Below, one piece after another: positions 1 to 5,150 of a stretch of 5,819 nucleotides of DNA. A program made the translations under genes and the position numbers. The stretch spans positions 1 to 5,819 of the forward strand of contig CASECL010000316.1 in the NCBI GenBank assembly GCA_949286445.1, in the 5' to 3' direction. Source of the stretch: an uncultured bacterium. Lineage in GTDB: Bacteria; Verrucomicrobiota; Lentisphaeria; Victivallales; Victivallaceae. Below the pieces are notes generated by a model. It saw nothing but the letters and a program-made list of their open reading frames with translations. It did no database searches and was not told the DNA's origin. Position 1 is the first letter of the stretch, and each line of letters opens with the position of its first letter.

Positions 1-94
1 ATATGATGAATAATAAAAGCATGGTCATCTGTTGACAGCCTGACAAATGAATGTTTTTTTTCAAAATCTCATAATCAATAATAAAATGTCTCAT
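1..94 (-). CDS. N-terminus of an unrecognised protein, runs off the left edge
   Basis: Thirty-one codons are visible from an ATG at 94..92 to the window edge, with no stop. The peptide begins MRHFIIDYEILKKN and becomes hydrophobic near the edge (MTMLLLFII). I do not recognise a family from this little sequence. Two things support it as a real start. A purine-rich GAAGGA Shine-Dalgarno lies at 103-108, eight bases upstream. The ATG also overlaps the TGA ending the upstream decayed gene in the classic ATGA arrangement (91-94), which suggests two translationally coupled genes of one operon. It could be a cytoplasmic protein with a buried helix, or the first membrane segment of a membrane protein. 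The upstream partner is broken, so this gene may be broken too, but the visible part has no stop or frameshift. Confidence 0.5.
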   Translation of the reverse strand, partial: MRHFIIDYEILKKNIHLSGCQQMTMLLLFII

Positions 95-681
95 ACAATC
101 TTTCCTTCAGTATTGCAACTGTTCAGATAGTAAATCATGTGATCAGCATCATGAATTACTATCTGACTGTTTTTAATAGTTTGTTGCCAAGCTCCTGCCA
201 GCCTCATTGCGGCAAGGCCATAAAAAGCAATCCCATCATACGGATTAAAAGGCGTATGAGGCGGGGCAACTTTTGCTGTTTTACTGTAATTCCGGGAAAA
301 TCCGGCTGCTTATATCAATGATTTTCCCTGTGCCGGATTGGAAGTTTCTCCTGCGTAAACTCCGCCCTCCTGGCAATAGCATCATCAATGAATTCAGCCG
401 AATACAGAATATTTCCGGCAGAATTGCGATATACGGCAATGCCGTCTCTTTTATCGTGCTTCATAGTATATTCAATCCGGTCTCCGTTATCCCTGAAATA
501 ATATATTGGCCATGAAGAATAAATTGGCCGTTAGCATCAAAATACCCCTGATATATGCTCAGGACTTTTCCGGAAGCATCCCGCTCAACAAAATAACTGC
601 CGGAAGTACAGTCTTTTAACGGACTGCATCCGCAGATAAATGATACAGAAAGGATGATGAATATGAAAAAATTGTCCGCAT
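91..681 (-). pseudogene. Frameshifted lipoprotein gene with MORN-2-like repeats
   Basis: No single frame is open, but a coherent protein emerges if frames are joined. The ATG at 681..679 starts MRTIF. One base appears missing in the T6 run at 666-671. The next frame then gives a lipoprotein signal, FFIFIILSVSFICGC, with lipobox ICGC and acylated Cys codon at 628..626. It continues GSYFVERDASGKVL and FDANGQFILHGQY. A second missing base near 500-502 leads into YFRDNGDRIEYTMKHDKRDG and VYRNSAGNILYSAEF, the aromatic/NG/DG periodicity of MORN-2 (YwqK-like) repeats. Two apparent extra bases, one in the G3A4 run near 320-330 and one near 296-299, lead to NYSKTAKVAPPHTPFNPYDG and on to NTEGKIV, stop at 93..91. 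The four shifts cancel: 591 bases is exactly 197 codons and the last frame equals the ATG frame. The C-terminal part (about 70 residues) is not recognised. Upstream ribosome binding is weak (GGATGGA, about 10 bases). The ancestor would be an outer-membrane or periplasmic lipoprotein of about 196 residues. Sequencing error is possible, but the neighbouring operon is indel-free over 4 kb. Confidence 0.7.
123..166. repeat. Near-perfect 17-bp inverted repeat inside the decayed lipoprotein gene
   Basis: The arms are 123-139 and 150-166, with one mismatch (base 134 opposite 155) and a 10-base spacer holding TGATCA. On the plus strand the hairpin is followed by CTGTTTTTAA, which resembles a terminator. 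However, it sits in the coding part of the minus-strand pseudogene, and no plus-strand gene is evident to its left. It could be an operator-like dyad 29 bases upstream of the next start codon, or chance. Confidence 0.6.
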
Positions 682-929
682 TTTAAAACGGTCCATCCGG
701 TGACGGTAAAAACAGTTGAAACATGGCCGCCGTTGTGCCGGGATAATTTTTTCTGAAGACACATCCTGTTCAGCCTTGGTGCTATGGGGTTAATGAGGCA
801 TTGTCTGTATTTTCCGAAACAAAACATCGACAGATCATGCCAGTTTTGACCTGAAGCGTAATGTTATGACGTTGCGGGTGGCCTTCTTCCGTACACCTGT
901 CAGGTTGAATACCCCGCAATACGGACGAC
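682..929. other. Gap with no supported gene
   Basis: These 248 bases separate the small membrane protein from the decayed lipoprotein gene. A minus-strand frame (585-827) is open but reads as a Cys/His-rich, low-plausibility peptide with no ribosome binding site. A second minus frame, open to about 839, is discussed under findings. A 7-bp inverted repeat (872-878 and 913-919) encloses an ACCTGTCAGGT dyad (895-905). It has no T-tract on either side, so it is not a convincing terminator. I see no promoter here. Confidence 0.5.
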
Positions 930-1124
930 CTAAAAGATCACATTGAAAAATACTATTGTAAAGGCAACCGCAAAAAAGAGCAGGATTTTTTTGTTTTTTT
1001 TGAAAAACAGTTTGTTTTCCTCAAGGTCGTTTCTCATTTTGAGTTTCTCAAAATAAAACAGCCAGAACATCACTGCCCCGGTAAAGGGAACCGATGCGTC
1101 CAGGAGTCTGATTATCATCGCCAT
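930..1124 (-). CDS. Small two-helix membrane protein, 64 aa
   Basis: I do not recognise a family. The start is fixed by an ideal Shine-Dalgarno, AAGGAGGT at 1130-1137, with about six bases to ATG 1124..1122; the stop is TAG at 932..930. The protein has a hydrophobic segment at about residues 10-25 (AVMFWLFYF). A charged middle follows (about 26-46) with EKLKMRNDLEE and the basic KKNKK. A second hydrophobic segment (about 47-64, ILLFFAVAFTIVFFNVIF) runs to the very end. By the positive-inside rule the loop is cytoplasmic and both ends face out. A sigma70-like promoter at 1418-1446 probably drives it through a leader of about 290 bases. The gene is rich in A and T homopolymers, including an A8 run (codons 41-44) and an A7 run. 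It might continue into the downstream lipoprotein transcript, as no terminator is seen between them. Possible roles such as a small toxin, holin-like or regulatory membrane peptide cannot be decided from sequence. Confidence 0.65.
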   Translation of the reverse strand: MAMIIRLLDASVPFTGAVMFWLFYFEKLKMRNDLEENKLFFKKNKKILLFFAVAFTIVFFNVIF

Positions 1125-1129
1125 ATGCC

Positions 1130-1137
1130 ACCTCCTT
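1130..1137 (-). promoter_or_regulatory. Consensus Shine-Dalgarno AAGGAGGT
   Basis: This is a full match to the anti-16S consensus, five to six bases before ATG 1124..1122. It is far stronger than the sites of the operon genes to the right and is the main reason the 64-residue gene is called real. Confidence 0.8.
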
Positions 1138-1140
1138 CTG

Positions 1141-1338
1141 CTGTCCGGCAGTTATGAATTCCGCAGCTCCGGCAATTTTAACACCGCCTGCGGAACCAAC
1201 CGGATTTTTTCAGCCGCGGTAAAGTCATTTCCCGCGGTAATTACGGCATTTTACGATGGTCAGAACGGAACTGAGGCAGGCCATGAATTCAATCTGTTTT
1301 CCCCCGCCGGGTACCTGATTGCGGCGCAATCCGGATAA
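1141..1338 (+). pseudogene. Possible C-terminal remnant of a plus-strand gene
   Basis: A stop-free plus frame ends at TAA 1336-1338. Its reading looks protein-like with codons similar to the operon genes: SYEFRSSGNFNTACGTN, then FPAVITAFYDGQNGTEAG and FSPAGYLIAAQSG. It has no ATG, GTG or TTG start, and to the left it runs into the minus-strand small gene, so at best it is a truncated tail. The opposite strand is also partly open in several frames, which weakens the call. No family is recognised. Confidence 0.22.
1159..1195 (-). promoter_or_regulatory. Leader hairpin upstream of the small gene
   Basis: An 8-bp perfect inverted repeat, TTCCGCAG/CTGCGGAA (1188-1195 and 1159-1166), encloses a second short helix, GGCGGT/ATTGCC, with two GU pairs and a GTTAAA loop. 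It ends about 20 bases before the Shine-Dalgarno. It lacks a T-tract, so it is not a simple terminator. It could influence translation or RNA stability, which is inference. Confidence 0.4.
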
Positions 1339-1417
1339 CTCTTTGCTGGATCGGCAGATCTGACTTCAAAACCGCTTCATGGCAATTTTCAATCCCATCC
1401 GGCCCCGGTCTGGTATA

Positions 1418-1446
1418 ATTATAGAGTACTTTATCTGCTTTTGCAA
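1418..1446 (-). promoter_or_regulatory. Sigma70-type promoter
   Basis: On the minus strand a TTGCAA -35 box (1446..1441) is followed by exactly 17 bases and a perfect TATAAT -10 box (1423..1418). Transcription would start near 1411 and run toward the small membrane protein gene. It lies about 110 bases past the terminator of the mannoside operon, consistent with an independent transcription unit. The only weakness is the two mismatches of TTGCAA to TTGACA. Confidence 0.65.
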
Positions 1447-1545
1447 GTCTTTATTCTGCAATAACAGAATATTTTTGATTTTTTTTGTCTCCCGGATGGC
1501 GTATCGGAGCAAATAAAAGCCGGAAATGCAGATTTCCACGATATG

Positions 1546-1588
1546 GAAAAACAACGGCGGTGGAAATTAAAAAAATTCCGCACCGCCG
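1546..1588 (-). terminator. Intrinsic terminator of the mannoside operon
   Basis: Read on the minus strand, CGGCGGTG (1588..1581) pairs perfectly with CACCGCCG (1562..1555). A shorter GGAA/TTCC helix can form inside. The stem is followed at once by TTGTTTTT (1554..1547). It starts 42 bases after the GH130 stop codon at 1632..1630, the expected place for a Rho-independent terminator of the three-gene operon. Confidence 0.8.
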
Positions 1589-1629
1589 CAGCAATTTATG
1601 ACGACAGGAAAAATATTAAATTTATGGTG

Positions 1630-2817
1630 TTACTTTCTGACCGACTGCAGACTCCGGTTCCGGTTGATCAGATCAAGTCTGGTTTGAACACAATCATGGG
1701 AGAACAGCGGATCGGGAGGTGTATTTATTGTCCAGTCCACCAGTTTTTCTATCCGGCTGGTCGCTACATGCATCCGGGTGTCGGAAGATGCGTAGTAAAT
1801 GAAAACATCCCCGTTTTCCCGCATTACCGCGCCATTGCAGAACACCACATTGGAGACGTCTCCAATCCGTTCTTCACCGCGCGGAGCCAGAAAATAACCG
1901 CCGGGAGCATAAATAACTCTGGACGGATCGTGCAGGTCGGTCATGAATAAATAAAGCACATAACGCAGTCCCGCCGCAGTATTGCGCACCCCGTGGGCAA
2001 TGTGCAGAAAACCTTTTTCCGTTTTCAACGGCGGAGCACCGCAGCCGTTTTTCACCTCTTTAATGGTATGGTAAACTTTGGCATCAACAATTTTTTCATT
2101 GTCAATTACTGCGTGTTCAATTGACTTTGACAGTCCCCAGCCGATGCCTCCGCCCTTGCCGGCATCAATAAATCCATCCTGAGGCCGGGTGTAAAAAGCG
2201 TATTTGCCGTCAATAAATTCCGGATGAAGCACCACATTGCGCTGCTGGGGTGAGGGGGTAATCAGGTCATCCAGCCTCTCCCAGTGTTTCAGATCCGTGG
2301 TCCGTACAATGCCGCAGGCGGCCACCGCAGAAGAGGTGTCCCCCTCCGGAGCGTCCGGATCACGGCGTTCTGAACAGAAAAGACCGTAGATAAAACCGTC
2401 TTCATGCCGCACCAGACGCATGTCGTAAACATTAACATCCCGTTCCGCAGTTTCATCCAGCAGTATCGGATCGTCAACAAAACGGAAATTGTCAATTCCG
2501 TTTTCGCTCTCCGCCACCGCAAAAAAGGATTTGCGGTCATATCCCTCCACCCGGCAGAGCAGTTTTATTTTGCCGTCCATTTCAATGGCTCCGGCATTGA
2601 ATACTGCGTTAACTCCCAGCCGTTCCATAAAAAAGGGATTGGTTTCCCGGTTCAGATCGTAACGCCACTCCGGGGGAATGTGTTCACTGGTAAGCACCGG
2701 ATTGATGTACCGTTCAAAACACCCGTTGTAAAAAGTTTCATCCACCCGGTTGGGGCTGGAAACAATTTCCTCATACGCCCGGAAAACCCGCGCCCGTCCC
2801 GCTTCAAAAATATCCAT
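1630..2817 (-). CDS. GH130 4-O-beta-D-mannosyl-D-glucose phosphorylase
   Basis: A cytoplasmic enzyme of 395 residues without signal peptide. It is expected to convert beta-1,4-mannosyl-glucose plus phosphate to alpha-mannose-1-phosphate and glucose. The sequence closely follows the Bacteroides fragilis MGP type (GH130 subfamily 1), as recalled. Early motifs are NAGAI (74-78) and CRVEGYDRKSFFAVAES (about 88-104). NVYDMRLV (129-136) follows, with Asp132 at the place of the catalytic acid known as Asp131 in BfMGP. Then come GLFCSERRDPDAPEGD (145-160), QQRNVVLHPEF (191-201), YTRPQDGFIDAGKGGGIGWG (209-228), HGVRNTAAGLRYVLY (275-289), GDVSNV (319-324) and YYASSDTRMHVATS (341-354). Length is typical and no key motif is missing. 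The ATG follows an AGGA at 2829-2832 with a somewhat long 11-base spacer, 20 bases after the symporter stop. It is the last gene of the operon and is followed by a terminator. A close GH130 phosphorylase acting on mannosyl-GlcNAc or longer mannosides is the main alternative; the subfamily 1 signature argues for glucose as acceptor. Confidence 0.9.
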   Translation of the reverse strand: MDIFEAGRARVFRAYEEIVSSPNRVDETFYNGCFERYINPVLTSEHIPPEWRYDLNRETNPFFMERLGVNAVFNAGAIEMDGKIKLLCRVEGYDRKSFFAVAESENGIDNFRFVDDPILLDETAERDVNVYDMRLVRHEDGFIYGLFCSERRDPDAPEGDTSSAVAACGIVRTTDLKHWERLDDLITPSPQQRNVVLHPEFIDGKYAFYTRPQDGFIDAGKGGGIGWGLSKSIEHAVIDNEKIVDAKVYHTIKEVKNGCGAPPLKTEKGFLHIAHGVRNTAAGLRYVLYLFMTDLHDPSRVIYAPGGYFLAPRGEERIGDVSNVVFCNGAVMRENGDVFIYYASSDTRMHVATSRIEKLVDWTINTPPDPLFSHDCVQTRLDLINRNRSLQSVRK

Positions 2818-2837
2818 TTTTTGTCAATTCCTGTTTT

Positions 2838-5147
2838 TTATGCTTCTTTGCTTTTATCCACCCAGCCGTCATCGGTGGGATCGTCACGGCGGGCAGCCAG
2901 ATCACGGAACAGCCGCCTGATGTCAATAATGCCGCCCCAGATAAACCATACCGTGCTTACCACTCCGGCAATGGCTCCTCCCACTAAACTTACATAGAAA
3001 AAGTAGTGACTCCACCAATGCGCCGGCCACGGAGAAATAATATTCCAGATAAGCACGGCAAAAAAGCACAGCCCGATCTGATAAACAATAGAGTAGAAAA
3101 ATACACTCCAGGCTATTATCCGGTCTCCACGGGTATATTCCGGAGTAATGCCGATAAGTTTGCTTAAAACATTTCTGAAAGTCCACTTTTCCGCGATAAC
3201 TTCACTGCCGTTTTCCGCGTATTTTCCCCGGTGCAGCATCCGGTCAAGATCAAAGGGTTCCCCGCGGCTTAACAGCGAAAAGATAATGTAGGCCGCCAGT
3301 CCCCCCATCATGGCAATGAAAAATATTTCATAGGAGTTGAGCGGAAATTTTTCCGGTGTAACCTCCCAGACAATATAAGGATTGAACGGCGATGAAAGAA
3401 TTTGCAGAATATTATCCAGTGCTCCGTCCAGCTGGCGGCTCTTGAGAAAAGGAAAAATCGTCCCCGGCCACAGCTGCTGACACAGCATCCCGGCAGCCGA
3501 TATGCCGGATCCCGTAATAATGGAGGCATAAGCTCCGAGCGTAGTGCCGAAACGGCTGTACAAGCCGAATATCATCACCGGACCGGCTCCGCCCAGCCAG
3601 ATGGCACTGATAATGGTAATGAACATATTTATGTAGTCAAGCTGAACAAAAAGGATGGAACATCCAAAGAAGAATATTCCCGCTCCCAGCGTGCACCAGC
3701 GGAGATATTTAAGGTGTTCCTCCCGGGTGAATGGTTTGCCACGCAGCGGCATAATCACATCCTGTACCAGCGTGGCGGAGGAGTTGAATATTCTTGAATC
3801 ATCCGTTGACAGCAGCAAAAGCAGCATCAGCAGACAGAAAAGTCCCAGCATCCCCGCCGGAAAAAGTTTACTCATGACCTTGGATATCATCATCTGATTG
3901 TAGAGCGAACGGAAATTCTGAAATGATTTATTGGCCTTGCCAATCTCTTTGGCTGGATCAATGCTGTTTCCTGCCGCGGCCGCGGCGGCAATATTCAGGT
4001 CCGCTTCGGCAGTAATAGCCTCTCTTGCCGTATTCAGAAACGGGGTGTCAGGATTGTTTTCCCGGGAGAATTTCTCCGGAGGTGTTTTCGCCTCCTGAGC
4101 CGGGAGTTTTTCCAGTTTGTCCATGACTTTGCGGCGGAGTGCCGGATCGGGTATGGCTTCGTCCGCCGCCCGGGAAGAAAGTGACAGACGGGTCTCTCTG
4201 GCAAACGCGGCAAAGTCCGGGTGATTCATCGCCGTAATCACCGCGATCGCCACCGTCATGCACATAAGTGAAGCAAAACCGTTCCGCCAGGCTCCGAGAA
4301 TGCCCGCCATTTTCTGTTCATGGGGCGTCCTGCCGGAAGAGGAGGTGTCGTTGCCGATCCAGCTTGCCCGGTTGATAATCTGGCTGACTATGCTTACCAC
4401 CAGAGCAAAAATATTGAAATCCCGCAGCTGATCAATGTCAAAGGGATTGAGAAAACTCTCTCCCGGCACCCGGTTGAGCATGGTGGGGGCAATTTGATCG
4501 TACCAGGAAAAATTAAGCAGAATATATCCGGTAATGATAACGAAAATCGGATACCCCAGCAGTCCCTGGACACAATCGGTTATCAACAGCGCAATTCTCC
4601 CTCCCGGCAACAGTATCAGCAGTGCCAGGATAATTACCATGGCCACCACCAGCACAAAACAGGGTATCGGAACATTCCAGATCATAATTTCGTGGGGTAA
4701 TCCCAGAAAATAAAGAAAGAAGTTTGCCGCGATTGCCGGGCCTACCGCATTGGTCACCATTTCCGAAAAGGTGCGCACAATGGCGGCAAAAATCCGGAAT
4801 GACCGGCTGTAACGCATCTCCAGAAATTGCCCAATGGATAGTGATTTAGTCTGCCGGTAACGGTAAACACAATACCCGGTAAGCGAAAGCACAATTCCCA
4901 CCGGAGCCAGAATATTCTCCCAGAAGACAATGCCGTACCCGGTTTGATATTTGGCTTCCACCAGGGCAACCAGTGAAATAACACTCAGCCCGGTGGTCAT
5001 ATCTCCCACGGCGATAACATAACGGCCCGCCACCCGGCCGGCAGCGAGATAGTCAACCACGCCCCGCACATAACGTTTGCAGTAAAATGATAGAGCCAGC
5101 AGTCCCAGCACCGGAATTACGATGATAAGATAGTCCCAGAATGTCAT
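2838..5147 (-). CDS. Sodium:solute symporter (SSS/SLC5 family) with large periplasmic insertion
   Basis: An inner-membrane sodium-driven sugar transporter of 769 residues, long for a family usually near 500-650. About 15 hydrophobic segments are visible, e.g. 4-22, 44-64, 72-93, 118-145, 160-182, 186-212, 243-260, 287-306, 429-447, 479-500, 506-529, 533-555, 603-626, 676-700 and 714-740. LSTDDSRIFNSSATLVQDV (446-464) matches the helix whose adjacent Ser pair binds sodium in vSGLT; here they are Ser447/Thr448. Between helices 8 and 9 lies a hydrophilic stretch of about 120 residues (308-428), rich in charge, Pro and Ala, with six consecutive Ala (387-392). By the usual N-out topology it is periplasmic. 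The Ala run is encoded over a 14-bp GC palindrome (3973-3986). The tail carries DLDRMLHRGKYA (633-644), common in such long symporters. The start lies three bases after the GH38 stop, with an AAAGGTG Shine-Dalgarno (5157-5163) inside that gene. Substrate is inferred from neighbours as a mannose-containing oligosaccharide; a monosaccharide or other solute is possible. Confidence 0.9.
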   Translation of the reverse strand: MTFWDYLIIVIPVLGLLALSFYCKRYVRGVVDYLAAGRVAGRYVIAVGDMTTGLSVISLVALVEAKYQTGYGIVFWENILAPVGIVLSLTGYCVYRYRQTKSLSIGQFLEMRYSRSFRIFAAIVRTFSEMVTNAVGPAIAANFFLYFLGLPHEIMIWNVPIPCFVLVVAMVIILALLILLPGGRIALLITDCVQGLLGYPIFVIITGYILLNFSWYDQIAPTMLNRVPGESFLNPFDIDQLRDFNIFALVVSIVSQIINRASWIGNDTSSSGRTPHEQKMAGILGAWRNGFASLMCMTVAIAVITAMNHPDFAAFARETRLSLSSRAADEAIPDPALRRKVMDKLEKLPAQEAKTPPEKFSRENNPDTPFLNTAREAITAEADLNIAAAAAAGNSIDPAKEIGKANKSFQNFRSLYNQMMISKVMSKLFPAGMLGLFCLLMLLLLLSTDDSRIFNSSATLVQDVIMPLRGKPFTREEHLKYLRWCTLGAGIFFFGCSILFVQLDYINMFITIISAIWLGGAGPVMIFGLYSRFGTTLGAYASIITGSGISAAGMLCQQLWPGTIFPFLKSRQLDGALDNILQILSSPFNPYIVWEVTPEKFPLNSYEIFFIAMMGGLAAYIIFSLLSRGEPFDLDRMLHRGKYAENGSEVIAEKWTFRNVLSKLIGITPEYTRGDRIIAWSVFFYSIVYQIGLCFFAVLIWNIISPWPAHWWSHYFFYVSLVGGAIAGVVSTVWFIWGGIIDIRRLFRDLAARRDDPTDDGWVDKSKEA

Positions 5148-5150
5148 TTT

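Larger units (their letters stand above)
1125..1417 (-). other. Long structured leader of the small membrane protein gene
   Basis: If transcription starts about seven bases past the TATAAT, roughly 285 bases are untranslated before the small gene. The stretch holds three dyads: a GATTGC-GCC-GCAATC hairpin (about 1317-1331), a 9-bp direct repeat CCGCGGTAA (1214-1222 and 1232-1240) whose CCGCGG cores can pair, and the larger hairpin at 1159-1195. It also contains a four-codon uORF, ATG AAG CGG TTT TGA (1379..1365), without a Shine-Dalgarno. I match no known riboswitch class. A plus-strand open frame also crosses it, so part may be old coding sequence instead. Confidence 0.35.

Noticed and set aside
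33..38. TTGACA on the plus strand
   Set aside because: Seventeen bases further is TTTTTT, not a -10 box, so it is not a usable sigma70 promoter.
139..515. Two plus-strand open frames at 139-321 and 273-515
   Set aside because: They are antisense to the joined lipoprotein frames, which show a lipobox and repeat periodicity; the plus frames show no domain or ribosome site.
585..827. Minus-strand 80-codon open frame
   Set aside because: It overlaps the signal-peptide region of the decayed lipoprotein in another frame. It has no ribosome binding site and reads as an atypical Cys/His/Arg-rich peptide.
872..919. Inverted repeat TTGCGGG/CCCGCAA as a terminator
   Set aside because: The loop is 34 bases and no T-run follows on either strand.
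1366..1554. Minus-strand 62-codon frame starting at TTG
   Set aside because: The TTG start lies in the T-tract of the operon terminator, and the -35/-10 promoter lies inside the frame. No Shine-Dalgarno is present.
2404..2997. 197-codon plus-strand frame
   Set aside because: It is fully antisense to the GH130 start and symporter end, both of which are strongly supported; it is a shadow.
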